Part shown: positions 8,410 through 16,286 of the stretch, piece after piece
Position numbering within the stretch: the stretch's first letter is position 1
Layout: each line of letters opens with the position of its first letter
Source: Flavobacteriales bacterium
Lineage (GTDB): Bacteria > Bacteroidota > Bacteroidia > Flavobacteriales_F > PHOS-HE28
Length of the DNA: 64,000 nucleotides
Reading direction: 5' to 3'
Assembly (NCBI GenBank): GCA_016712535.1
Contig: JADJQW010000004.1
Location: 372,001 to 436,000, forward strand
Translations under genes and position numbers: made by a program
Notes under the pieces: generated by a model
Databases searched by the model: none
Told to the model about the DNA's origin: nothing
What the model saw: the letters and a program-made list of their open reading frames with translations, nothing else

Positions 8410-9084
8410 GTGCCCGTGATCCTCTGCATCGAGACCGCCACCAAGCTCTGCTCCGTGGCCTTGGGCCGCGACGGCGTGCTGCTGGCTGAGCAGGAGCTTG
8501 CGAGCGATCGCCTGGTGCATGCCGAGAAGATCAATGTGTTCATCGATGCGGTGCTGCGCGAAGCCGGCGCTGACATGCGCATGCTCGGGGCGGTGGCCGT
8601 CGGCATCGGGCCGGGCAGCTACACGGGACTGCGCATCGGGCTCAGCGCGGCCAAGGGCCTCTGCTATGCGCTCGGCATCCCGATCATCGGCGTGTCCACC
8701 CTGGAGACCCTGGTGCAGTCGGCGGGATTGAAGGGCCACGCGTCATGGCCCATGATCGACGCGCGTCGGATGGAGGTGTTCGCCCAAGCGTTCGGTCCGG
8801 ATGGACGCGTGCATGGCGAAGCCGCGCCCCTGCTGCTCGAAGAGGCATGGGCCGAGAGCGCCGGATCATGCGCTGTGTTCGGAGATGGCGCTGACAAGGC
8901 CACGGAGCTGTGGTCCCGGCACCCGTTGATCACGCATAGGCCAGGCGTTCGTCCGCATGCGCGCGCCATGCTCGCAATAGCGGACGAGCGATTGCGTGAT
9001 GGTGCAATGGACGACCTCGCCTACCTGGTGCCCCTCTATGGCAAAGAGGCCAAGGTGACCCAGCCCCGGAAGAAGGGAGCTTGA
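8410..9084 (+). CDS. tsaB: tRNA threonylcarbamoyladenosine biosynthesis protein TsaB
   Basis: 224 residues from a GTG start; the second GTG at 8416 is a possible alternative. The ASKHA-fold N-terminus ILCIETATKLCSVAL and the motif GIGPGSYTGLRIGLSAAKGL are diagnostic. TsaB forms the heterodimeric scaffold with TsaD for t6A37 modification of ANN-decoding tRNAs in the cytoplasm. The protein is full length. It is convergent with the next gene, with a 7-bp gap. Confidence 0.93.
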   Translation: MPVILCIETATKLCSVALGRDGVLLAEQELASDRLVHAEKINVFIDAVLREAGADMRMLGAVAVGIGPGSYTGLRIGLSAAKGLCYALGIPIIGVSTLETLVQSAGLKGHASWPMIDARRMEVFAQAFGPDGRVHGEAAPLLLEEAWAESAGSCAVFGDGADKATELWSRHPLITHRPGVRPHARAMLAIADERLRDGAMDDLAYLVPLYGKEAKVTQPRKKGA

Positions 9085-9091
9085 GCTCGGC

Positions 9092-10012
9092 TCAGCGCCG
9101 GGTCGTTACGAACTTCAGCACATGGATATTGCCCGAGGACATGTCCTTGCGCAGCCGTGCTTTGGGCAGCATGGTGCCTTCCTCGTACACGTACTCGTCC
9201 CGTGAGACCTGCTTTTCGCCGAGCCAGTACTCGCCCGCGATCACATTGCCAGCAGCATCGTAGCGCCAAAGACGCCGCGTGATCCGGGCCTGAGCCAGGT
9301 CGGGTTGTTCCGTGCGTTCGGCCAAGCGGCCCTGCTCATCGTATCGGAAGGCGATCCGACCGCGCCGGTTGCTCACCAGGTAATGGTCGTCGATGGCGAG
9401 CAGGTAACCGCGCCGATCACTGGTGAAGAGCTGCTCACGATAGGGCAGGTCAAGGTTATTCAAGTAGGACTTGAGCTCCGTGCTGTCGTTCAGGCGCGCA
9501 TAGCGGAAGTGCTCGTCGCTCACCTCGATGACGGCGCCGGGCACCAATTCGTAGCGGTTGCTCCCCAGGTTCTCGATCCGCTGATAGGTCTCCCGGACCA
9601 CACGTCCCTCCGCATCATGATCCACCACATACGCGAAGTGGCCGCCGAGGTCGTTGCGCAAGCGCCGAACCACCCGGCCATCGGCATCGTGCTCGTAGGC
9701 GATGGAAGCCGTGTCGCGCCCGGTGCCCGGCTGGCCGTAGGAGTTGTTGCTGTAGGTCAGCCGGCCCGCGTCATCGAAGCGATAGAGCAGTCGTTCCCGC
9801 TCGGTGCGCATGGGTTCACCGTCGCGCTTCACCAGGCGCTCACCCACGATGCTGGCGATCCCGTTGCGCGCGATGAAGCGTTCGTTGAAGGCTGGAAGAT
9901 CCGTTTCCTCGGCGCCCGGGATCACGAGCAGTGCTTGCGGGAGGGCTTCGCATACGGCCAGGAACAGTGCAGTTGAAGGGAGGAGGAGGCGCAGTCCGGG
10001 GAACATCGTCAT
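9092..10012 (-). CDS. Secreted YD/RHS-repeat-like protein of unknown function
   Basis: 306 residues from ATG 10012, which overlaps the upstream gene's stop (ATGA), so the two are translationally coupled. The N-terminus (FPGLRLLLPSTALFLAVCEALPQA) looks like a signal peptide. The body contains several YD-like repeats: YRFDDAGRLTYSNNSYG, YEHDADGRVVRRL, VDHDAEGRVVRETY, FRYDEQGRLAERT and WRYDAAGNVIAGEY. YD repeats form the beta-shell of Rhs/teneurin proteins, but here there is no toxin C-domain. Function unknown; probably periplasmic or surface. Confidence 0.75.
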   Translation of the reverse strand: MTMFPGLRLLLPSTALFLAVCEALPQALLVIPGAEETDLPAFNERFIARNGIASIVGERLVKRDGEPMRTERERLLYRFDDAGRLTYSNNSYGQPGTGRDTASIAYEHDADGRVVRRLRNDLGGHFAYVVDHDAEGRVVRETYQRIENLGSNRYELVPGAVIEVSDEHFRYARLNDSTELKSYLNNLDLPYREQLFTSDRRGYLLAIDDHYLVSNRRGRIAFRYDEQGRLAERTEQPDLAQARITRRLWRYDAAGNVIAGEYWLGEKQVSRDEYVYEEGTMLPKARLRKDMSSGNIHVLKFVTTRR

Positions 10013-12033
10013 CGCAGCTGGGAGAGGGCTTCCTGAACAGTGGGTACGGGAAGCTGGCAGCTCTTTTCCACGCATACAAAGATCATGCTCCCGGGCAGGG
10101 CCTTGTCGCGCAGCAAGGGCAATTGCGAACGACCCGTTGTGCCCAGGAAGAGCCGATTGGCGATGTACCGCTCCGCGAAATCGCGCCGCAGGCGCAGCGC
10201 TTCAGGCCCCGTAATGGCGATCTCGTGCAGAGGCCATCCGCGCATCAGCGCGAGATGGCCCCAATTGCTGAAGCCTGATGGATGCTCGGCGATGCGCGGG
10301 AGCATGCGCGCGAGCATCGCTTCGGCCATGCCGCCCAATCGGGCATCGTCGTGATAGGTGCCCAACGCGGATAGGCAGCGCGCCATCGCGGAGTTGCTCG
10401 CCGGGATCACATTGTCGTCGAGCTCCATGGGGCGCGCGATCAAGGGCGCATCCTGGTCACTGGTGAAGTGGAAGAAGCCGGTGGACTCATCGCGGAAGTG
10501 GCGGATGGCATGTTCGGCCAGTGCCAAGGCATCGGTGAGCCAGCGCTCATTGAAGGTGAGGCCATAGAGCGCCAATAGGGCCTCGATCGTGAACGCATAG
10601 TCCTCCAGGTAGCCATTGATGGAAGCGGTTCCCGCCTTCCAACTATGACGCAAGCCGCCATCGGTCTTGCGGCACTCCTTCATCAAGTGCTCCATGCAAC
10701 GCTCCGCTCGGCTGAGCCATCGCTCCTCGCCGAAGACCTCGTGGGCATCGCACAGGCCGGTGACCATGAGCGCGTTCCAGCTGGTGAGCGATTTATCGTC
10801 GAGGCCCGGGCGCACGCGCTTGTTGCGCGCCTGCATCAGCAAGGTCCGGATCCGCGCGAGGCGCTCACCCAGCTCCGCTTCGCCGATGCCGAATGCGCGC
10901 GCGAAGTCGGCATCGGGCATGCCGCGCCTCAGGATGTTGCGGCCATGCTCCCACAAGGCTTTCCCGCCGATGTCGAAGTAGGCGCGGGCCAGATCGTATT
11001 CGGGGCCGAGCGCTTCCTGCAGGTCGTCATCGGACCACACGTAGAAGAGGCCTTCCTCGCCCTCGCTGTCGGCATCGATCGCGCTGAAGAACGCGCCTTC
11101 AGGCGATGACATCTCATGCTCGATGAAGCTGATGGTGAGGGTGACCACCTCCTTGTAGATCGCCTTCTTCAGCACTTGATAGGCTTGGCTGTAGAGCGAT
11201 ACGAGCTGCGCGCTGTCGTACAGCATCTTCTCGAAGTGCGGCACCTTCCACAGGGTATCGGTGCTGTAGCGTGCGAAGCCGCCGCCCACCCAATCGAAGA
11301 TGCCCCCCATGGCCATGCGGTCGAGCGTGAGCTCCACGTGCTGAAGCAATTCCCTGTCGTTGGTGAGCACCGCCAAGCGAAGCAGGAACTGGTAGTTGTT
11401 TGGCATGGGGAACTTGGGCACGCGGTCGGCGCCGCCATGCTGCTGATCGAGCCGCGGCTTCCAGGCCTCGGCCATGCGCAGCACGGTTGCTCGCGCTTCG
11501 GCGATGGGCGCTGCCTCGTCTGGAGCGATCATGCTGCCAGCGACCCCGCGCTGCAGCCGTGCCGCTTGCTCCATCACGCGGGTCGGCTCTGCCTGCCATG
11601 TCCGATTCAGGTCGGTGAGCACACGGCTCCATTGCTCCGGCGGGAAGTAGGTGCCGCCATACACTGGGCGGCCATCGGGCAATGCGAAGCAGTTCAAGGG
11701 CCAGCCGCCCCGGCCGGTCATCAGCTGCACGGCGGTCATGTACACGTGGTCCACATCGGGCCGTTCCTCGCGATCCACCTTAACGCATATGTACCGCGCA
11801 TTCATCAGCGCGGCGATCGCGGGATCAACGAAGCTCTCGCGCTCCATCACATGGCACCAATGGCAGCTGCTGTAGCCGATGCTCACCAGCAGCAGCTTGT
11901 TCTCCGAGCGTGCTTTAGCGAGGGCCTCCTCGCCCCAGGGGAACCAATCCACCGGGTTGTGCGCATGCTGCAGGAGGTAGGGGCTGCTTTCGCGTGCGAG
12001 CCGGTTGGGCGGATTACTTTGTCCGAGCGTCAT
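10009..12033 (-). CDS. Thioredoxin-fold DUF255 protein (YyaL/SSP411 family)
   Basis: 674 residues. The N-terminal DUF255 domain starts RLARESSPYLLQHAHNPVDW and contains C57-H-W-C60 in YSSCHWCHVMERESF, the family's thioredoxin-like site. The rest is an (alpha/alpha)6 barrel related to N-acylglucosamine 2-epimerases/glycosidases (KVPHFEKMLYDSAQL; LTSWNALMVTGL; YAFTIEALLALY). The biochemical role of the family is not established. It is first in a two-gene unit with the YD-repeat protein. Its ATG (12033-12031) shares CATG with the divergent gene's start codon, and a -7-like TTCCTTTGA lies 6 nt upstream of the ATG, inside the neighbour's coding region. Confidence 0.92.
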   Translation of the reverse strand: MTLGQSNPPNRLARESSPYLLQHAHNPVDWFPWGEEALAKARSENKLLLVSIGYSSCHWCHVMERESFVDPAIAALMNARYICVKVDREERPDVDHVYMTAVQLMTGRGGWPLNCFALPDGRPVYGGTYFPPEQWSRVLTDLNRTWQAEPTRVMEQAARLQRGVAGSMIAPDEAAPIAEARATVLRMAEAWKPRLDQQHGGADRVPKFPMPNNYQFLLRLAVLTNDRELLQHVELTLDRMAMGGIFDWVGGGFARYSTDTLWKVPHFEKMLYDSAQLVSLYSQAYQVLKKAIYKEVVTLTISFIEHEMSSPEGAFFSAIDADSEGEEGLFYVWSDDDLQEALGPEYDLARAYFDIGGKALWEHGRNILRRGMPDADFARAFGIGEAELGERLARIRTLLMQARNKRVRPGLDDKSLTSWNALMVTGLCDAHEVFGEERWLSRAERCMEHLMKECRKTDGGLRHSWKAGTASINGYLEDYAFTIEALLALYGLTFNERWLTDALALAEHAIRHFRDESTGFFHFTSDQDAPLIARPMELDDNVIPASNSAMARCLSALGTYHDDARLGGMAEAMLARMLPRIAEHPSGFSNWGHLALMRGWPLHEIAITGPEALRLRRDFAERYIANRLFLGTTGRSQLPLLRDKALPGSMIFVCVEKSCQLPVPTVQEALSQLR
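12015..12024 (+). promoter_or_regulatory. -7 element for the gene at 12032, inside the DUF255 coding region
   Basis: TACTTTGTCC ends 7 nt before ATG 12032, predicting a leaderless or near-leaderless mRNA. The facing -7-like element TTCCTTTGAA lies at 12049-12040 on the other strand, 6 nt from its own ATG at 12033. Confidence 0.5.
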
Positions 12034-12619
12034 GGATCCTTCAAAGGAAGTCGCTCGCGCACCGGTCCTGACTGATGCCCGGCGGCGCGATCAACCATTC
12101 GCCGTTGGATCAGGCCCCCCATCGGAGGTGCTCGACCGCAGCTGGCCCGGCACCTTCATGGCCCTCGGTGTCTTCGTTGGATTGGTGAGCGCGCTCACGG
12201 TGGTGCCCTGGACGCTCATCGACCATGGCCTGCTGATGCGCTTCTTCATCGGCCTCTGCTTCGTGGGCAACCTGCTTCCCTATGCTCGCTCAGGGCTGCG
12301 CATGGGCATGGAGCGCTTGGAGTGGTTCCTATTCAACCTCCTGGCCATCGGTCCGCTGGTGACCAGTGCGCTGCTCTGGTCCAATTACATCGGGCATGGC
12401 CCTCCATCGGCCAGCACGCATCAGGTGATGGATGTCGAGAATCACCGCACGTATTGGACGTACACATTCACCGATGACTTCCTGCATGACCATTGGATGG
12501 CGCGCAGCATCTACCCCGACCTGCCCGGTGCGCATGGCCACATGCAGGAAGTGAGCATCGCCGACGGCCTCCTCGGATTCGAAGTAGTGGTGCAGAAACG
12601 GCCGGTGGTCAGTCCCTGA
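12032..12619 (+). CDS. Hypothetical membrane protein
   Basis: 195 residues from ATG 12032. I do not recognise a family. A polar N-terminal ~35 residues is followed by three hydrophobic segments (about 40-63, 69-88, 100-120) and then a soluble C-terminal part rich in His, Asp and Trp (ENHRTYWTYTFTDDFLHDHW). The start is supported by a -7 element 7 nt upstream. It overlaps the convergent LEA-2 lipoprotein gene by 11 bp. Confidence 0.7.
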   Translation: MDPSKEVARAPVLTDARRRDQPFAVGSGPPSEVLDRSWPGTFMALGVFVGLVSALTVVPWTLIDHGLLMRFFIGLCFVGNLLPYARSGLRMGMERLEWFLFNLLAIGPLVTSALLWSNYIGHGPPSASTHQVMDVENHRTYWTYTFTDDFLHDHWMARSIYPDLPGAHGHMQEVSIADGLLGFEVVVQKRPVVSP

Positions 12620-13064
12620 GGCTGATCACCTGGCTCACATCGAAGGGGAAGCGTTTCTTCAACGCACCGGCGCGGCCAGCAGCGGAGCCCTTCGCGCCCA
12701 CTTTAACCTCGCCGCTCAGCGCACTGGTGATGAGCATGGCCACTAATGGCCCGCCTGCGAGGTCGGCGTGCATGTACACCGGATAGACCGAGGTGGTCTT
12801 CTTGTCTATCACCAACGCCGAATCGAGCAGTGCCTTGCCGATGTAACGGTCGTTCAGGAAGAGGTCCACATCGGGCTCTTCCACATGGATCCGGAAACCG
12901 TTGGGATTCTCGATCCGCGCATCGACCCGCAAGGCGATGGACTTCGCATTCATGCTGATCAGCTCGGCATCGGTGATCTCATGCAGCACCACGTCCTGAT
13001 AGCGGGAGCAGGAGGCGAGGAGCAGGGCGATGGCTGAATAGGAGAGGAGGCGCGTGGGTCTCAT
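12609..13064 (-). CDS. LEA type 2 family lipoprotein
   Basis: 151 residues from ATG 13064 with a lipoprotein signal (SAIALLLASC, lipobox LASC). The mature part shows the LEA-2/WHy pattern: SIALRVDARIENPNGFRIHVEEPDVDLFLNDRYIG. LEA-2 lipoproteins are common in Bacteroidota; role unknown, possibly envelope stress. The ATG 33 bp further upstream lacks a sensible signal peptide and was not used. Confidence 0.82.
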   Translation of the reverse strand: MRPTRLLSYSAIALLLASCSRYQDVVLHEITDAELISMNAKSIALRVDARIENPNGFRIHVEEPDVDLFLNDRYIGKALLDSALVIDKKTTSVYPVYMHADLAGGPLVAMLITSALSGEVKVGAKGSAAGRAGALKKRFPFDVSQVISLRD

Positions 13065-13166
13065 GGTCCGCGGCGTGGCGAAGGTCGTGCCGTTCAACGG
13101 TAAACAGAGCGGGGCCCTGCGTCATCGGTCTCCCTTGGTGCGTCTTCCTTGCACCGGGGCCCGCTC

Positions 13167-13176
13167 TACCTTGTCC
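13167..13176 (+). promoter_or_regulatory. -7 element 4 nt before the NYN-domain gene
   Basis: TACCTTGTCC ends 4 nt before ATG 13181, again predicting a transcript beginning at or near the start codon. Confidence 0.45.
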
Positions 13177-13180
13177 CCGC

Positions 13181-13927
13181 ATGAAGAAGATCAACGACAC
13201 CACCATCGCGCTCTTGATCGATGGCGACAACGCGGCTCCGAAGCGCCTCGCCGCCATCCTGGAAGAAGTCTCGAAGCAAGGCACCATCACCATCCGCCGC
13301 ATCTACGGCGATTGGACCACCACCGGGATGAGCGGATGGAAGGAGCTGCTCAACGCGAATGCGATCCAGCCCGTCCAGCAGTTCGCCTACACCAAGGGCA
13401 AGAACAGCACGGACAGCGCCCTGATCATCGACGCCATGGACATCCTCCACGGTGAACTGGTGGATGCCTTCTGCATCGTGAGCAGCGACAGCGACTACAC
13501 GCGCCTGGCCACGCGCTTGCGCGAGAGCGGCATCTTCGTGATGGGCGTGGGCGAGAAGAAGACCCCCGATGCCTTCGTGAAAGCATGCGAGCGCTTCATC
13601 TACGTTGAGAACCTCGATGTGCATGAGTCACCGGCGACCCCGGCCCGGCCCGCCAACGACCGCCGGAAGGGCAGCGCCTCCAGTCCGCTTTCGGCCAACA
13701 CCGCACTGATGAACAAGCTGCGCAAGGCGTTCACCATCGCCAGTGGCGAAGAGGATTCCGCTTCGCTCAGCAAGATCGGTCAAGCCCTGCGCCGCCTCGA
13801 TCCCGGCTTCGATCCGCGCAGCTACGGTCACGCCTCGCTCTCTTCCTTGGTGAATGCGCTGAAGGACAAGCTGGAGATCACGCGCGAGGAGAAAGGGAAC
13901 ACGGTGATGGTGCGGTTCAGGGGTTAG
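13181..13927 (+). CDS. NYN-domain putative ribonuclease with C-terminal OST-HTH/LOTUS domain
   Basis: 248 residues. The NYN (PIN-like nuclease) domain covers about 8-145: LLIDGDN (D14, D16), KNSTDSALIIDAMDIL and IVSSDSDYTRLATRLRESG supply the acidic residues expected of the metal site. After a Pro/Ser-rich linker (about 148-170), a LOTUS/OST-HTH RNA-binding domain occupies about 175-248. The family (LabA/DUF88-like) is thought to act on RNA, but the substrate is unknown. It ends 4 bp from the convergent DUF1801 gene. Confidence 0.88.
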   Translation: MKKINDTTIALLIDGDNAAPKRLAAILEEVSKQGTITIRRIYGDWTTTGMSGWKELLNANAIQPVQQFAYTKGKNSTDSALIIDAMDILHGELVDAFCIVSSDSDYTRLATRLRESGIFVMGVGEKKTPDAFVKACERFIYVENLDVHESPATPARPANDRRKGSASSPLSANTALMNKLRKAFTIASGEEDSASLSKIGQALRRLDPGFDPRSYGHASLSSLVNALKDKLEITREEKGNTVMVRFRG

Positions 13928-13931
13928 GCCT

Positions 13932-14354
13932 TCAGCGCTGCGGATAGGCCTTCCTTGTGGCCGCGATCGATTTCTTGATCATCCCCTTCAGCACCTTCAG
14001 GTCGATGTCGGCGAGGCGCCGCACGTACAGGCAGCCTTTGGTGGCCCGCGACTTGCCCAGCTTAGCCAGTGTCGTCGAATCCAAGGCTTCCTGACCCAGG
14101 TAGATCACCAGATCCGGTTTGCGCGGACTGAAGGCCGCCAAGGGCGCGCTGCCCGAATGGCCGCTGGCGTAGGTATAGTGGTAGGCGCCAAAGCCAACGA
14201 TGCTCGGGCCGTACATGTGCGGCTCCTCGCCGGTGAGCTCATGCATCAGCTTCATCAGCGCGCGGCAATCGTCGCGCACCTCCTCCTTCGGCTGCTTGTC
14301 GATGAAGGCATCGACGCTGGCGGCGGTGGCGTGGGTCTTGTTGGGCTTTGGCAT
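13932..14354 (-). CDS. DUF1801 domain-containing protein
   Basis: 140 residues from ATG 14354. DUF1801 hallmarks: DDCRALMKLMHELTGEEP, SIVGFGAYHYTYASG, then PDLVIYL and KGCLYVRRLADID. A small cytoplasmic fold (YdhG-like); function not established. A 25-codon upstream extension is possible but lacks features. Confidence 0.88.
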   Translation of the reverse strand: MPKPNKTHATAASVDAFIDKQPKEEVRDDCRALMKLMHELTGEEPHMYGPSIVGFGAYHYTYASGHSGSAPLAAFSPRKPDLVIYLGQEALDSTTLAKLGKSRATKGCLYVRRLADIDLKVLKGMIKKSIAATRKAYPQR

Positions 14355-14442
14355 GGTGTGAAGTTCAGATGCGCCAAGGATAGCAGCAAGTAGTCCGATG
14401 ATCGGCGAGGACTGCTGCCGGCAGCCCAAGACATACCTCTAC

Positions 14443-14452
14443 TACCTTCGCC
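14443..14452 (+). promoter_or_regulatory. -7 element of the aminopeptidase P gene
   Basis: TACCTTCGCC lies 17 nt upstream of ATG 14470, one mismatch from TAnnTTTGC. It argues against the longer reading frame starting at 14398. Confidence 0.45.
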
Positions 14453-14469
14453 ATTCACAGTTCCCAGCC

Positions 14470-15774
14470 ATGCGTTACGCCCCCCTTTCCGCCGCCACCT
14501 ACCGCGAGCACCGCCTCCGTTTCCGCCAAGCCATGGAGAAAGGCGGCCTTGCCATCTTCCACAGCAACGATATCATGCCCACGAGCGCTGATGGTTCGAT
14601 GCCATTCAAGCAGGCCAGCGATATCTTCTACCTCAGCGGTATCGATCAGGAGGAGACGATCCTGCTGCTCTTCCCCGATGCGATGGATCCCAAGGACCGC
14701 GAGATCCTCTTCGTGCGCGAGACCAGCGAGCTGATCGCGATCTGGGAAGGCGCCAAGTTCAGCCAGAAGGAAGCGAGCGAGCTGAGCGGCATCGCCACCG
14801 TGCTGTGGACCACGAGCTACGAGGCCACGATCAAGCGGCTGGTCCCGCAATGCGAGCACCTGTACCTGAACAGCAACGAGCACCTGCGCCAAGGCAACGA
14901 GGTGGAGACGCGCGAGGAGCGCAAGAACAAGGAACTGCGCGCCCAATATCCGCTGCACAGCGTGAAGCGGAGCGCGCCGATCATGCACCGCATCCGCAGT
15001 CGCAAGACGAAGGAGGAGGTGCCGCAGATCCAACGCGCGATCGCGATCACGGGCAAGGCCTTCGAGCGCGTATGCGGTTTCGTGAAGCCCGGCGTGAAGG
15101 AGTACGAGATCGAGGCGGAGATCACGCACGAGTTCCTGCGCAACGGCTCGCGCGGGCACGCCTACACGCCGATCATCGCCAGCGGCTACAACGCCTGCGT
15201 GCTGCACTACATCACCAATGACCAGATGTGCAACGACGGCGATGTGATCCTGATGGACTTCGGCTGCGAGTACGGCGGCTACGCGAGCGACCTGACGCGG
15301 TGCGTCCCCGTGAACGGCCGTTTCACCAAGCGCCAGCGCGATGTATACGACGCGGTGCTGCGCGTGAAGAATGAGGCCACGCAGTTGCTGCGCCCCGGCA
15401 CCCTGCTCGCCGACTACCACAAGCAGGTGGGCAAGATCATGGAGAGCGAACTGATCGGTCTCGGGCTCATCGACAAGAACGATGTGGCGAAGCAGGATCC
15501 GGAGAAGCCGCTGTACAAGAAGTACTTCATGCACGGCACCAGCCACTTCCTCGGCTTGGATGTGCACGATGTGGGACTGTGGAACGAGATGATCCAGCCG
15601 GACATGGTCTTCACCGTGGAGCCGGGCATCTACATCCGCGAGGAGAAACTGGGCATCCGCCTGGAGAACAACATCCTCGTTACACGCGACACCCCGATTG
15701 ACCTGTTCGCTGACATTCCCGTTGAAGCGGATGCGGTGGAGGAGATGATGAACAGGAAAGTGGTACCGGCCTAG
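14470..15774 (+). CDS. pepP: Xaa-Pro aminopeptidase (aminopeptidase P, M24B)
   Basis: 434 residues. An N-terminal creatinase-like domain (1-165) precedes the pita-bread catalytic domain. The five metal ligands are visible: MDFGCEYGGYASDLTRC (two Asp), MHGTSHFLGLDVHD (His), FTVEPGIYI (Glu) and RLENNILV (Glu). It removes N-terminal residues preceding proline; no signal peptide, so cytoplasmic. Length is normal. The gene stands alone with its own promoter. Confidence 0.93.
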   Translation: MRYAPLSAATYREHRLRFRQAMEKGGLAIFHSNDIMPTSADGSMPFKQASDIFYLSGIDQEETILLLFPDAMDPKDREILFVRETSELIAIWEGAKFSQKEASELSGIATVLWTTSYEATIKRLVPQCEHLYLNSNEHLRQGNEVETREERKNKELRAQYPLHSVKRSAPIMHRIRSRKTKEEVPQIQRAIAITGKAFERVCGFVKPGVKEYEIEAEITHEFLRNGSRGHAYTPIIASGYNACVLHYITNDQMCNDGDVILMDFGCEYGGYASDLTRCVPVNGRFTKRQRDVYDAVLRVKNEATQLLRPGTLLADYHKQVGKIMESELIGLGLIDKNDVAKQDPEKPLYKKYFMHGTSHFLGLDVHDVGLWNEMIQPDMVFTVEPGIYIREEKLGIRLENNILVTRDTPIDLFADIPVEADAVEEMMNRKVVPA

Positions 15775-15875
15775 ATCGATTCGGCCCCGCGACATGGTGC
15801 AGGGGCTTCGGGCACCAGCCTCGTTTCGCGTTACCTCAGCCTTGCGCGCGCATTCAGCTTGCAAACCGCACCACT

Positions 15876-16214
15876 ATGAACCTGCGCGCACTAGGATTGG
15901 CCGGCCTCATCGTAGGCGTTCTTTTCAAGCTCCTTCACTGGCCGGGAGCGGGCACCATCGTGCTGTTCAGCGCTCTGCTCACCGCCGTGGCCATTGTGCT
16001 TCGAATCGCTCGAAGACGCGTGCCATGGACCATCGAGATCAGCAAGCCGGGCTGGTTCGCCCCATCGATCGTCACAGCGCTCTGCGGCATGATGTTCAAG
16101 ACGTTGCACTGGCCCGGAGCGGACATCCTGCTCATGGTAGGCATGATCGCGACGGCGGCTTGGGTGCTGGCCACGCAGCTGCGGCGTGCACTACGCCCGC
16201 AAGCGACCACCTAG
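15876..16214 (+). CDS. Small membrane protein with duplicated GldL-like HWPGA motif
   Basis: 112 residues, nearly all membrane-embedded, with four hydrophobic segments in two repeats. Each repeat contains the same motif: FKLLHWPGAGTI near residue 17 and FKTLHWPGADIL near residue 74. K-x-x-HWPGA is the signature of the membrane part of GldL, the T9SS/gliding motor protein, where it occurs once per helical hairpin. This protein lacks GldL's cytoplasmic tail and has no gldKMN neighbours. It may be a stand-alone relative; function unknown. Confidence 0.75.
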   Translation: MNLRALGLAGLIVGVLFKLLHWPGAGTIVLFSALLTAVAIVLRIARRRVPWTIEISKPGWFAPSIVTALCGMMFKTLHWPGADILLMVGMIATAAWVLATQLRRALRPQATT

Positions 16215-16234
16215 ACGGAACAGCCTATGTGCTT

Positions 16235-16265
16235 GACAGCCCCTCGAGGCGTTCGAGGGGCTGTC
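16235..16265. terminator. Strong hairpin between convergent genes
   Basis: A perfect 13-bp GC-rich stem (GACAGCCCCTCGA paired with TCGAGGGGCTGTC) around the 5-nt loop GGCGT. It lacks a long T-run, but its position between two convergent genes suggests a bidirectional terminator. Confidence 0.75.
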
Positions 16266-16286
16266 GCTCATTCCGATATCTCGCCA

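Noticed and set aside
14398..14469. Upstream ATG for aminopeptidase P
   Set aside because: A -7 element lies between it and the downstream ATG, and the added residues are not family-like.
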